DNA of 64,000 bases from JAWAAW01 sp964353335 (GTDB lineage Archaea > Nanobdellota > Nanobdellia > Woesearchaeales > ARS49), in assembly GCA_964353335.1 (NCBI GenBank), contig CAYGVI010000003.1, forward strand, positions 372,001 to 436,000, given 5' to 3'. Shown piece after piece: positions 48,856 to 58,004 of this stretch. A program made the translations under genes and the position numbers. The notes below the pieces were generated by a model. It did not search any database. It saw nothing but the letters and a program-made list of their open reading frames with translations, and had not been told where the DNA came from. The stretch's first letter is position 1. Every line of letters starts with the position of its first letter.

Positions 48856-49459
48856 CTGCTGACTTTACCAGCTTTTCCACATCAATTCCCTGCTCGTATT
48901 TTTCCACCTCTGCAATTCTTGACTTTGTTTTTGGGTGTTGTGCTATCATGAAGCTGCAGCAGTCCTCATAAGGCGCGTTTGAAATGTCCAGTGTGCCGAG
49001 TTCTTTTGCCATGTCCATTATTTCGCGCTTGTCCCTTCCTATTAACGGGTGCAAGACAGTGCTTTTTGTTGCAGAATAGATTGTTCTCATGTTCTCAATT
49101 GTCTGCGAAGCAACCTGGCCAATGCTGTCTCCTGTCACAAGCGCTTCTGCGCCTTCTTTTTCCCTTATTTTGTCTGCAATCCTGAACATCATCCGCCGAT
49201 AAACAATCATCCTGTAATCAGCAGGAACTGCCTTGATTATTGCCATCTGGATGTCCTTGAAAGGAATCATAATCAATTTGACCTTGCCGTACTTGGACAG
49301 CTGTTCAGCAAGCCGTTCTATCTTGCTCTTTACCCCTTCCTGCTGGGGAGTCTGGTTGTAAAAATGCACAAGAACAACTTCAATGCCTTTCTTCAAGAAC
49401 AAAGCTGCTGCTACAGGACTGTCAATCCCGCCGCTTAGCAATGCAACAATTTTCTTCAT
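48827..49459 (-). CDS. ThiI-type PP-loop sulfurtransferase core, no THUMP
   Basis: 210 aa, only the AANH/PP-loop half of ThiI. P-loop SGGIDSPVAA at the N-terminus, VYRRMMFRIADKIREKEGAEALVTGDSIGQVASQT is strongly ThiI-like, and CC in YEDCCSF offers the catalytic Cys. The NFLD and THUMP domains that bind tRNA in classical ThiI (about 390 aa) are absent. It may work on s4U8 with a separate THUMP protein, or on other substrates. Separate from the NreA gene by a divergent promoter. Confidence 0.9.
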   Translation of the reverse strand: MKKIVALLSGGIDSPVAAALFLKKGIEVVLVHFYNQTPQQEGVKSKIERLAEQLSKYGKVKLIMIPFKDIQMAIIKAVPADYRMIVYRRMMFRIADKIREKEGAEALVTGDSIGQVASQTIENMRTIYSATKSTVLHPLIGRDKREIMDMAKELGTLDISNAPYEDCCSFMIAQHPKTKSRIAEVEKYEQGIDVEKLVKSAVSEIPDANQ

Positions 49460-49513
49460 TCTCTTATTTGCAGTATCTAAATCCTTTTATTAAGCTCTCT
49501 ATTCCTGCGGCAT

Positions 49514-50719
49514 ATGGGGCGGTGCATACATTGCAAGAGCTTGAAACATACTGAAGAGCAGTGTCCGCTCTATGCAAAAGCTCAGGCAAGGATGAAAGTC
49601 ACGCAAAAGCTTACTTCGCCTGAGTTTTTCGGAGCAGCGCCAAGCCCTTTTATCGGAAGGTTTGGCTATCCTGACGTTCAGGTCGGTATTCTAACCCCTC
49701 CAGAAGAAAAAGAGCAGGCTTGGCTGCATGATGCTCCTAATTATTGGTCTTTTTCTGACTACAATATCCCTCAGATTGTTGATTTGCGCTCTGCTTTGGT
49801 CAATTCCAGATTCAGGGCGAATGTGAAATCACACCAGCACCAGTGGCTTGAGCTTGTTCAGGAGGTTGGAATGGCTTCGCGCCCTGTTGAAGTTGAATTA
49901 TCACTGAAAGATATTCCCAAATTCAGGCTGCAGGCAGACGCTTACACCGCTCCAATGGGTCCAAATGCAGAACTTACAAAGGCAAAAATCACAAGCAACC
50001 CGAAAATTCCTACAAAAGTTGAAAAGGTTGTTTCTGACATTGATTTGAAGGCAGGGGAAGCGCTTACATCGCTATACGAGAAGGGCATTGGGGAAAATGC
50101 TCTTAGCAAGCTCTTGAGCACAGGAGTCCTTGGCGTTGGCGAGCAGAGAAAACTCGTGCCAACCAGATGGAGCATTACCGCAACAGATGATCTGCTCGGC
50201 AAGCACATCATTGAAGAAATCAAGGATTACCAGTTCGCAGACTATTCAGCATACTTCGGACACTATCTCGGAAACTATTATTTGCTGTTATTCTTCCCTG
50301 ATGCATGGAGTTATGAATTATTTGAAGTCTATCTTCCCGGCGACAAAACACAGTGCTCAACAGATTATGAGCCTTTTGGAGGCAGAAAGGAATATGCCTT
50401 TGACACAACAGGCGGGTATTACACAGTTCGTTTGGCAATTGCAGAAAAATTAAGAGATATCAAGCGCCAGGCCAGTGTTTTGGCATTGAGATTCATAACA
50501 GACGAGTACACTTTGCCTTTGGGAGTGTGGGTTACAAGGGAAGCTTCAAGAAAATCCGCCCAAAGCAAGCCAATAACATTTGCAAGCAAGGAATTATTGC
50601 TCCAATACGCAAGAATTTTCGTGAAAAGGCACTTTAATTATGACGCAGACTTCCTTTTAACCAAGAGCAAGCTGCTGAAAAACCTCGGAAAGCAGCAAAG
50701 ATTATCCTCTTTCATCTAA
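49514..50719 (+). CDS. nreA: NreA-type DNA-repair protein with PIP box
   Basis: 401 aa. N-terminal zinc finger CIHCKSLKHTEEQC, the Nre core (FIGRFGYPDVQVGILTPP, DLRSALVNSRFRA, SSFI at the end) and a perfect C-terminal PIP motif QQRLSSFI (Q-x2-L-x2-F-I) for binding PCNA. Nre proteins take part in DNA-damage response in archaea. It is followed 33 nt later by a DUF4145-like gene on the same strand. Start at 49514 is the ATG after CTGCGGCAT. Confidence 0.93.
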   Translation: MGRCIHCKSLKHTEEQCPLYAKAQARMKVTQKLTSPEFFGAAPSPFIGRFGYPDVQVGILTPPEEKEQAWLHDAPNYWSFSDYNIPQIVDLRSALVNSRFRANVKSHQHQWLELVQEVGMASRPVEVELSLKDIPKFRLQADAYTAPMGPNAELTKAKITSNPKIPTKVEKVVSDIDLKAGEALTSLYEKGIGENALSKLLSTGVLGVGEQRKLVPTRWSITATDDLLGKHIIEEIKDYQFADYSAYFGHYLGNYYLLLFFPDAWSYELFEVYLPGDKTQCSTDYEPFGGRKEYAFDTTGGYYTVRLAIAEKLRDIKRQASVLALRFITDEYTLPLGVWVTREASRKSAQSKPITFASKELLLQYARIFVKRHFNYDADFLLTKSKLLKNLGKQQRLSSFI

Positions 50720-50752
50720 ATTCTTATAAACCCCTGAATTACAGGTTAGAAT

Positions 50753-51457
50753 ATGGCTGATTTTGCCCACATTGTTGCTGATTTGAAGAAAGCGATTGAA
50801 AGCGCACGCAAGGAAAGCATTTCTTTGGCTCCTGAAAAAGCAAGCGGGTTCAAGGATTTCACAGCACAAAGGCGCGAACAGCTGAGAAGGACTATTTTTG
50901 CAGGATTAAGCACACTCACAAATGAATCAGCAGGCGTTCTTCAGGGCAAAGCAAGCAAAATAATTCAGGAAATGCAGATTATGCAGGATTTGGAAAAGCT
51001 TGACAAGCTCGCTGACGAACTTCTCACGCTTGTTGCAGATGATGACTCGCCCCAAAGCGCGTTAATGCTGAAAAAGCCAAGGGTTCCTTTTGAAATTCAC
51101 GATGAAATCCAGGCAGACATCCAGGAAATACACCGCTGCATGGAAAACCAGTGCTTCAGGTCTGCAGTTATCCTGTGCGGCAGGGTTCTTGAAACAGCAC
51201 TGCACCGCAAATACTTTGACGTAACAAAAAATGATTTATTGGAAAAATCACCAGGAATGGGTCTTGGCAATTTAGTAGCAAAGCTTTCAGAACAGGGAGT
51301 CTTGCTTGACCCTGGTCTTGGAAACCAAATTCATCTAATCAACCAGGTCAGAATCCACAGCGTTCACCAGAAGCAGGACGCATTCAAGCCCTCAGAAGCC
51401 CAAGCTCAGGCAATAGTCTTGTACACGATTGATGTCTTGCAGAAATTATTCGCCTAA
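50753..51457 (+). CDS. DUF4145-like domain protein
   Basis: 234 aa. The C-terminal half holds CMENQCFRSAVILCGRVLET and LHRKYFDV, which match the DUF4145 pattern found in proteins linked to restriction or nucleic-acid systems. The N-terminal half is helical and charged. TATA CTTATAAACC at 50724-50733 gives a leaderless start. Overlaps alaS by 12 nt tail to tail. Could act with NreA but evidence is only proximity. Confidence 0.7.
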   Translation: MADFAHIVADLKKAIESARKESISLAPEKASGFKDFTAQRREQLRRTIFAGLSTLTNESAGVLQGKASKIIQEMQIMQDLEKLDKLADELLTLVADDDSPQSALMLKKPRVPFEIHDEIQADIQEIHRCMENQCFRSAVILCGRVLETALHRKYFDVTKNDLLEKSPGMGLGNLVAKLSEQGVLLDPGLGNQIHLINQVRIHSVHQKQDAFKPSEAQAQAIVLYTIDVLQKLFA

Positions 51458-53977
51458 TTTCTTAAATTCATCAAGGTCTTTCCTGAACCGTTCTATTGTT
51501 TTTCCAATGAATTCAGGCTGTGTCTGAAGAATTTCAGATGTTTTTGCAACAACATCGCCTTCGTATTCATCTTTGGAAACAAGGGCAAACCAGTCTGAGT
51601 TAATTGGCTGCTTCTTAGACGCTGCCTTTCGCGCTTTTTTCCATTTTTCAAACAATTCCTGAGCTCTTCCAGGCACTTGTGATGGTTTGCAGTCCAAAAT
51701 CTTTGCAATTTCAGACGCCCTGTCTTTTTCCTGTGAAATTACTTTCTTCGCAGCCTCGCCAGCAGCAAAATAAAGCCTTACAACACCGTCTTGCACCTTG
51801 TTTGTCTTGAGAATCTTGATTTGCTCTGCTTCAGAGGTGTTGTTCAGGTGAGTTCCTCCGCAGGCTTCAACATCAACTCCCTTGATTTCAACAATCCTTA
51901 ACTGTTTTCCTGGTACTGCGCCGCCCTGATAGATTGCAACTCCGTATTTCCGCTCAGCTTCTTCGCGGGCAACAAGCATTTTGATGACTTCTGCCTTCTT
52001 TTTGATGATTTTGTTTGCCTCTTCCTCAATGCGCGATAATTCCTCGTCGGAAACTGTCTGATAATGAGTGATGTCCAAATATGCCTTGTCAATGTCTTTT
52101 TTCGCGCTTGCCTGGTTGCAGTGCGGTCCAAGAACGCGCCTTGCAGCTGCATTTACAATGTGCGTGCTTGTGTGGTGCTGTGAGAGCTGTTTCCTGCGGC
52201 TCAAATCCACCATTCCCTTGACTGTGTCTCCTTCCTTGAAGTCTGGCTTTTCAGCAAGAACGTGAACAATTACCCCGCCCTGCTTGAAAGCGTCAACAAC
52301 ATGGCCTTTGTTAAGTGTTCCGTGGTCAGCTACCTGGCCGCCAGACACAGGATAAAAGTCAGTCTTGTCCAAAACAACATTGTTTCCGATAATCTTGAGC
52401 ACTTTTGCAGAAAACTCTTTTGGCTTCCAGTCGCCCCAGTAAAGGATTTCTGTGTCAGGAATATCGTCGAGGTCAAGCTTTTCCTCTCTTTCAGTTTGTG
52501 TTTCCTGCTCTTTCTTGTCGCCTTCATGCAGTTTTGCAACCATTGAATAGAAATTCTTTGGGAAATTGACTTTTTTGCCCTGCTTTGCAGCTTCCTCAGC
52601 AACAAGTTCAGGCGCAATTCCCTGGCTGTCATAGAGCTCAATCAGTTCTTTTGTTGTAAGTTCCTTTGCAGCAATCTTTGCGAGCATTGCCTTTGTCTTT
52701 TCCTGTGTTGCCTTGTACCTTAATTTCTCAACTTCAATGATTTTGCGGACATTTGGCAATTGCTCAGACAATTCCGGGAACAATGGCTTTAATTCTGAGG
52801 CGTGCCAGTCGCACACATCGCAAAGGTCAACCTTCCAGTTGTACTTGTCAATAAATCCGAGAGACCTGCGAAGAATAACCCTGAGGTTGTACATTCCGCC
52901 AACATTGCTTGGCAAAGCGCCGTCAGTGAGCGCAATCAATAATGCCCTTGCATGTTCTGCGATTGCATAAACCGCGGCAATAGGCTCAACGCGCGTCCTT
53001 AACTCAGTTACATCAATTCCGATTTTGGATGCAACCTCTTTCCAGGCTTTGTCAAGGTCAGCGACTTCTCCAACATTAAGATACGGAGTCAATGGCAAAA
53101 ACTTTTTCATCAGTTCCTGGTCTATTTTCACCCCAGTTGCCTTTGTTAATTTCTTCAAAACTTCTGGGAATGTTGCGTCATAGGCAGTTGCTGTTCCCTG
53201 TGTGAACCAGGCAGCGCGTTCCTGCCCCTGCCCCATGTCAAGCACTTTAATCGAAAGTTCCTTGCTTCCAGTCGGAGTTGCTTCATACTGCATGTAGACC
53301 TGGTTGCTTATTTCCAAGCCGTGTGAGAAGAATTCCATGCAGGGTCCGAAGTTTCCTCCTCCTGCCCAGCCGTCTTCGTGTATTGTCAAATCCTCGAGCT
53401 TAAGGCCCATTCCTTCTGTGAGCCAGGTGATGTGGTGGCTTATGTACTTGTTTATGTCATAGTCTTTTGGAGCGAAAAAGCCGTGCTGCCCCATCATTAC
53501 GAAGCAGACAAAGTGCCCTGTTATTCCGACATTGTCAATATCGCCGAATCTCAATGAAAACTGTGGTATTACCAGCGGGTTTGCAGGTGGCTTTACCTCT
53601 CCTGAAACAACATATGGCTGGAATGCAGCTATGCTCGCAATGGTGAACTCCGTGGTAGGATTCCATCTGGCGACCACTGGATAGCGTTTTATCGGAGTAT
53701 AGCCCAGCTTGCTGTATACCTCTGCAAACTTCTCCCAGACGCCAATATAGCTTAATTTGTGCCCTTGTGGCTTTCCTATGAACCTGAAGCCGCCAGAACA
53801 CGCAGGGTCTCCGCATACCTTTTGCTCGGGGTGTAAAGTCCAGAAGTTTCTCTTGCACTTTGTGCAGCTGTGCCTTCCAAAGCCAAGCTCCTTCAAAGTC
53901 TTTGTCGGAAAATACTTGTCAGGGCTTGCGCTTGCTGTTTTCTTGAACTTGTCCTTCAGCTCTGCATCTGTTGGCAT
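51446..53977 (-). CDS. alaS: Alanyl-tRNA synthetase, archaeal type
   Basis: 843 aa, shorter than usual for archaeal AlaRS (about 900). The catalytic core starts KDKFKKTASASPDKYFP, and includes motif 2 (VARWNPTTEF). Editing-domain ligands HHTSTHIVNAA and CGGTH are present. Beyond the editing domain only about 110 residues remain, without the glycine-rich C-Ala segment, so the oligomerising C-Ala domain looks reduced. The final residues are helical and charged. Confidence 0.96.
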   Translation of the reverse strand: MPTDAELKDKFKKTASASPDKYFPTKTLKELGFGRHSCTKCKRNFWTLHPEQKVCGDPACSGGFRFIGKPQGHKLSYIGVWEKFAEVYSKLGYTPIKRYPVVARWNPTTEFTIASIAAFQPYVVSGEVKPPANPLVIPQFSLRFGDIDNVGITGHFVCFVMMGQHGFFAPKDYDINKYISHHITWLTEGMGLKLEDLTIHEDGWAGGGNFGPCMEFFSHGLEISNQVYMQYEATPTGSKELSIKVLDMGQGQERAAWFTQGTATAYDATFPEVLKKLTKATGVKIDQELMKKFLPLTPYLNVGEVADLDKAWKEVASKIGIDVTELRTRVEPIAAVYAIAEHARALLIALTDGALPSNVGGMYNLRVILRRSLGFIDKYNWKVDLCDVCDWHASELKPLFPELSEQLPNVRKIIEVEKLRYKATQEKTKAMLAKIAAKELTTKELIELYDSQGIAPELVAEEAAKQGKKVNFPKNFYSMVAKLHEGDKKEQETQTEREEKLDLDDIPDTEILYWGDWKPKEFSAKVLKIIGNNVVLDKTDFYPVSGGQVADHGTLNKGHVVDAFKQGGVIVHVLAEKPDFKEGDTVKGMVDLSRRKQLSQHHTSTHIVNAAARRVLGPHCNQASAKKDIDKAYLDITHYQTVSDEELSRIEEEANKIIKKKAEVIKMLVAREEAERKYGVAIYQGGAVPGKQLRIVEIKGVDVEACGGTHLNNTSEAEQIKILKTNKVQDGVVRLYFAAGEAAKKVISQEKDRASEIAKILDCKPSQVPGRAQELFEKWKKARKAASKKQPINSDWFALVSKDEYEGDVVAKTSEILQTQPEFIGKTIERFRKDLDEFKKLGE

Positions 53978-54037
53978 AACGACGATTGGAGAACGTGACA
54001 GGTTTATTAAGCTTATTGGGAAGTATGTTAGAGAAGG

Positions 54038-54415
54038 TCAAATGCCCATAATGCGCTTGAATTCTGCAATTTGCCCAGTAAGTCCGAGGTCTTTAGAAAC
54101 ATATTCGACTTTCTTTTCCCTGGCAGTTGCTTCTGCCTTATTGTCTGCAGAAGTAATTGCTATCTTGGCGTCTGGATGGTATTTTCTTATGAGGTCTATT
54201 GCTTCAGGCGCCAGGTAAAGAATTCGGTCTCCATCTTCGTGTGGAAAATTGCCATCAACAGCAAAAAGCTGCGCATTACAATCTTTTAGCGCATCTTCCA
54301 GTGATTTAAGGCAGGATACGCCCATAAATGTCAGTGAATTACGCCTTATGTCCCCCTCGGCAAAGCTGAGGACATCTGGGTCATCCTCCACCATTATTAT
54401 GTCATAGTTTGGCAT
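54038..54415 (-). CDS. Stand-alone response-regulator receiver (CheY-like)
   Basis: 125 aa, a single REC domain. Acidic pocket VEDDPDV, phosphoacceptor Asp in LFAVDGNFP, Thr/Ser in AITSADNK and Lys in VSKDLG. No output domain. No histidine kinase or chemotaxis gene is in the window. It could receive phosphate from a kinase encoded elsewhere. The start is preceded by ATATTTAGACG-type sequence near 54425; leaderless or short-leadered. Confidence 0.9.
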   Translation of the reverse strand: MPNYDIIMVEDDPDVLSFAEGDIRRNSLTFMGVSCLKSLEDALKDCNAQLFAVDGNFPHEDGDRILYLAPEAIDLIRKYHPDAKIAITSADNKAEATAREKKVEYVSKDLGLTGQIAEFKRIMGI

Positions 54416-54454
54416 CGGGTCGATATTTAGACGCTGTTTATTAAGCTTATTCCA

Positions 54455-54775
54455 TTAGTCAGTGTAGAGCGGGTCGTCGCTTCTTACAACCTGGTGGGTG
54501 GGTGTGTTTTGCTTCTTTGGCGCAGTGTTAGTTACTGTGCGTGCCAGTGCTTTTGCAAAAGAAAGATTGCCGCAGTTTATGCAATTGAAATACACACCCC
54601 AGTCGCCTTGTTTTAATTCAAGCCAGCTGCCGCACATGCACTTCATGTCAGGAAGTTTTTCCTTGTTATGGGCGTTGCAGGTCGGCACACCCTGCATATT
54701 CTGCGTTATGGCTGGCTTTTTGCAGAATGGGCAGTCCATCCTCTTTGATTCGCCATATCGCTTTGGGATGAACAT
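54455..54775 (-). CDS. Zinc-ribbon protein (topoisomerase-type finger)
   Basis: 106 aa from the ATG at 54775, 26 nt from GTTTTATAG. Two zinc clusters: CPFC...C..H and CMCGSWLELKQGDWGVYFNC followed by INCG. The second resembles the C4 fingers of topoisomerase IA tails. The C-terminus is a flexible Thr/Pro/Gln stretch. Probably nucleic-acid binding. Unknown partner; directly follows repeat E2 on the genome. Confidence 0.75.
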   Translation of the reverse strand: MFIPKRYGESKRMDCPFCKKPAITQNMQGVPTCNAHNKEKLPDMKCMCGSWLELKQGDWGVYFNCINCGNLSFAKALARTVTNTAPKKQNTPTHQVVRSDDPLYTD

Positions 54776-54845
54776 AACCGCGCGATAACTTGCAGGCTAT
54801 AAAACAGTTGCGTCTCCGCTAGGAGCGCTTCAATATGAACAAATT

Positions 54846-54916
54846 AAATGTCGGAAACCTATGGTTTTCGAGCATGCTCAAGAACCACATAGCTGAAGCT
54901 AGTGGTTCTTGACAAA
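54846..54916 (+). repeat. Double-hairpin repeat E2
   Basis: AAATGT, stem CGGAAACC/GGTTTTCG (54852-59/54863-70, with one G-T), GAGCATGCTC palindrome, and a longer stem CAAGAACCAC/GTGGTTCTTG (54879-88/54902-11) with inner TAGC/GCTA, then ACAAA. It matches E1 in 14 bases before the first loop and 24 around the palindrome. It lies between a zinc gene and a surface-protein gene and contains no long frame. Confidence 0.75.
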
Positions 54917-54942
54917 AAAAGAAAGAGATAAAAAATAAAAAT

Positions 54943-55914
54943 TTACTCAGGCTGTTCGTTGCTTGAGCCCATCTTGGTAAAGCCGATTATGAGGCCGATT
55001 ACAACCAAGAGTGCGACAAGGCACAACAGGATGACTTCCAAAGCCTTGCGGACTCCGCTTGTCTTTGGAACTGCGTCAACTGTGTTGTTCACAACAGGCG
55101 GTGGCAGCTGTACTGTAGCAGTTTCCTTTTCCTGGTTGCAGGTTGGGTCTTCTGTTACTTCCATCTGTCCCTCGACGCCTGTCTTGCTGAAGCCGTCGTT
55201 GTATGCGACCTGAATGTTCATGTCGTAAACACCTGGCTTTGCGCACTTGGGAACGCGCAGGTAGAGCTCTTCAGTCTCCTTGTCCTCGTCATACTCTATC
55301 TGATCTATGTAGTCAGATGCAGAGATTCCGAGGTCTGGAACCGAAACAGTCACCTTAACGTCTTCCTCGTCCTTCTCGCCGTAGTTGAAGACGCGCACAG
55401 TGGTCAGCAATGCCTGGCCTGCCTGAACGTGCCTTGAAGGCGTGAAGATTGCGTCAACGACCTGGAGGTCGTGGCGTGGAACATCCATCTTAACGTTGTA
55501 GTTTTCGAATACTTCCTTTCCGTCGCGGTCAGTCACAACAACACGCACCTTGTAATTGTCCTCTTTAACCAGGTCGGGGAAGGTTATGTAGAGGGTCTTG
55601 CGGTATGTGACACCGGAGTCCATATCAAATGGTCCGACATTGTCAGAAAGTGTAAGATCCGTGCTGTGCTCAAATCCAGACACAAAGACCTGGACTTCAA
55701 CATCATCCACGTCTTCAGCTGCTTCGAGCGTGACTTCGAACTTGACCTTGCTGTCCCTGAGGACATCCAGGCGGTTGTTCTGGTCTGCGGATATTGCGTG
55801 GTCGTCAAGCTCCACCCGAGTTATGTTAACCGGGATTGCGGCAACGGCACCGACCAGTGCCAATGCGCAGAGGAGCACAATTCCAAACATTCCAAATGCT
55901 TTGTGCGTGTTCAT
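54943..55914 (-). CDS. Surface protein with CARDB/COG1361-like repeats
   Basis: 323 aa with an N-terminal signal peptide (GIVLLCALALVGAVAA), two or three beta-sandwich domains (FEVTLEAAEDVDDVEVQVFV; QALLTTVRVFNYGEKDEEDV; GVYDMNIQVAYNDGFSKTG) and a C-terminal membrane anchor (ALEVILLCLVALLVVIGLIIG). This layout is typical of archaeal COG1361-like S-layer-associated proteins. One Cys pair (CAKPG, CNQEK) may form a disulphide. Long leader upstream. Confidence 0.88.
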   Translation of the reverse strand: MNTHKAFGMFGIVLLCALALVGAVAAIPVNITRVELDDHAISADQNNRLDVLRDSKVKFEVTLEAAEDVDDVEVQVFVSGFEHSTDLTLSDNVGPFDMDSGVTYRKTLYITFPDLVKEDNYKVRVVVTDRDGKEVFENYNVKMDVPRHDLQVVDAIFTPSRHVQAGQALLTTVRVFNYGEKDEEDVKVTVSVPDLGISASDYIDQIEYDEDKETEELYLRVPKCAKPGVYDMNIQVAYNDGFSKTGVEGQMEVTEDPTCNQEKETATVQLPPPVVNNTVDAVPKTSGVRKALEVILLCLVALLVVIGLIIGFTKMGSSNEQPE

Positions 55915-56044
55915 TTTTGTATTAACCCCCGACTTTAATTAGCGTGAAAAACGCTTTTGTTACCCCCAGTTAATAGTGACCTATTTATAAAGCTTCGTAT
56001 CTACAACCATTATATAGTAGTAAAAACACAGGTATTAGACAAAT

Positions 56045-56190
56045 GCCGCAATAAGGGCGCCCTACGGTCGCAGAGACCAACCATAGTGAAAGAACTTCTC
56101 CTTATCGTTCTGTCTCTGGCGCGGTACGCGCCCGTTATTTGTAGTATCTGTTTTCTCTATGTGGTTGCGCCCGTTATTTGTATTCGTTTT
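56045..56190. repeat. Intergenic structured element C (family A-D) with 16-nt direct repeats
   Basis: CCTACGG and CAGAGACCAACCATAG (56071-56086) match element D; AGAACTTCTCCTTATCGTT (56091-56109) matches A; TCTCTGGCGCGGTACGCGCC (56113-56132) matches B. CAGAGAC pairs with GTCTCTG (56112-56118). GCGCCCGTTATTTGTA occurs twice, at 56128-56143 and 56167-56182. Located in the 335-nt gap before aIF5B, with no coding frame of note. Confidence 0.65.
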
Positions 56191-56249
56191 TGTCGCAGTG
56201 TGCTTCCAGAGCAACTACATTTTTAAACACCGTGAAATGCCCATAATGT

Positions 56250-58004
56250 ATGATGCGACAGCCGATTGTGGCGATTATGGGCCACGTGGACCACGGTAAA
56301 ACCCTGCTTCAGGACAAGATTCGAGGTAGTGCAATCGCTGCAAGGGAAGCAGGCGGAATCACCCAGGCAATCGGAGCATCAATTATTCCATTGCAGACTA
56401 TCCAGACGGTGTGCGGTCCTTTGCTTGAAGCTATGAAGCTCAAGGTTACAATTCCAGGGCTATTATTCATTGACACCCCTGGCCACGCTGCATTCACAAA
56501 CCTCAGGCGCAGAGGCGGTAACCTTGCTGACATCGCTGTTCTCGTGATTAACGTTATGGAGGGCTTTATGCCCCAGACTCTTGAGTGCGTTGACATTCTG
56601 AAGCACTACAAGACACCTTTTATCATTGCAGCAAACAAGATTGACCTTATTTCAAGATGGCGCCCTGCTGTTAGCAAGCCTTTATTGCAGAACATCAAAG
56701 AGCAGGAGCCAGAAGCCCAGCGCATCCTTGACACAAAAATCTATGAAATCGTCGGCAAGATTTTCGAGCTTGGCTTTGAGTCAGAAAGATATGACCGTGT
56801 TGACGACTACACAAAGCAGATAGCGATTGTTCCGACTTCTGCGATTACAGGCGAGGGAATCCCGGAATTGCTCGTTATGCTTACCGGTCTTGCGCAGAAA
56901 TTCCTTGAAAAAGGCTTGAAAATGACAGAAAGCGGGCCTGCACAGGGAACAGTAATTGAGGTAAAGGAAGACAAGGGTTTGGGCAAGACAATGGACGCTA
57001 TCCTTTACGACGGCTCATTAAAGGTCAACGACACTATTGTCATTGGCGGCCTTGAGGGTCCTATTGTAACAAGGGTAAAAGCATTGTTCACCCCTGCGCC
57101 TTTGCAGGAATTGAGGGAGAAAAAGACAAAGTTCACGTCGACAAAAGAGGTTGTTGCTGCAACAGGAGTCAAGATTGTAGCGCCTGAAACAGAAAATGTT
57201 GTCTCAGGAATGCCAATCATAGGAAACCCTGCGAACCTTGAGGAAGCAAAGGCAAAAGTCCAGCAGGAAGTTGAAAAAGTAATAATAGAGACAGGAAAAG
57301 AGGGAGTAATCATCAAGGCAGACTCTCTTGGCTCGCTGGAAGCTCTAATCACTCTTCTTACGGAAGCGAACATTCCAGTGATGCGCGCAGGCATAGGTCC
57401 TGTCACAAAGAAAGACATTACTGACGCGTCATCTAATATAGCGAAAGACCCATTGCTTGGAGTCATCCTCGGCTTTAACATTCCGCAGCCAGAAGGCGTT
57501 CCTGAAAGTGTTTCTGTCCTCACAAACACAGTCATTTACCGTCTTATCGAGGACTACCAGAAATGGGCAGAGCACAAGAAGAAATCAATAGAGCTTTCAG
57601 CGCTTGATTTGCTCATAAAGCCGTGCAAGATTGAAATTCTCAAGGGCTATGTTTTCAGGCAGAGCAATCCTGCTGTCTGCGGAGTCCACGTCCAGGCAGG
57701 CACCCTGAAGACAGGAACTCCCTTGATGACTCATGAAGGCCGCGAATTAACAGTTGTCAAGGGTTTGCAGCAGGAGCAGGAAAACATTGAGAAGGCAGAG
57801 AAAGGAAAACAGGTCGCTGCCTCGCTGCCGCACGTCATAATCGGCCGCCAGCTTCACGAGGGGGATATATTATACTCAGCAATTCCAGAGGAGCACTACA
57901 GGAAATACAAGGAGTTCAAGGAATACCTCACACACGACGAAAAAGAGCTCCTCAAGGAAATCGGCCAAATCATGAGAAAAACTAATCCGGTTTGGGGCGT
58001 ATGA
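56250..58004 (+). CDS. infB: Translation initiation factor aIF5B
   Basis: 584 aa, usual archaeal length. G1 GHVDHGKT, switch II in LFIDTPGHAAFT, NKID and SA in the G-domain, followed by the beta-barrel and C-terminal domains (CGVHVQAGTLKTGTPL). Promotes subunit joining. Start at ATG 56250 or 56253; TATA TTTTTAAACACC lies about 26 nt before. The stop overlaps the start of the PUA-domain gene (ATGA). Confidence 0.97.
   Translation: MMRQPIVAIMGHVDHGKTLLQDKIRGSAIAAREAGGITQAIGASIIPLQTIQTVCGPLLEAMKLKVTIPGLLFIDTPGHAAFTNLRRRGGNLADIAVLVINVMEGFMPQTLECVDILKHYKTPFIIAANKIDLISRWRPAVSKPLLQNIKEQEPEAQRILDTKIYEIVGKIFELGFESERYDRVDDYTKQIAIVPTSAITGEGIPELLVMLTGLAQKFLEKGLKMTESGPAQGTVIEVKEDKGLGKTMDAILYDGSLKVNDTIVIGGLEGPIVTRVKALFTPAPLQELREKKTKFTSTKEVVAATGVKIVAPETENVVSGMPIIGNPANLEEAKAKVQQEVEKVIIETGKEGVIIKADSLGSLEALITLLTEANIPVMRAGIGPVTKKDITDASSNIAKDPLLGVILGFNIPQPEGVPESVSVLTNTVIYRLIEDYQKWAEHKKKSIELSALDLLIKPCKIEILKGYVFRQSNPAVCGVHVQAGTLKTGTPLMTHEGRELTVVKGLQQEQENIEKAEKGKQVAASLPHVIIGRQLHEGDILYSAIPEEHYRKYKEFKEYLTHDEKELLKEIGQIMRKTNPVWGV

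Noticed and set aside
56128..56182. Start of a CRISPR array (two 16-nt repeats)
   Set aside because: Only two copies, 39 nt apart, both part of element C; no further repeats or cas genes.
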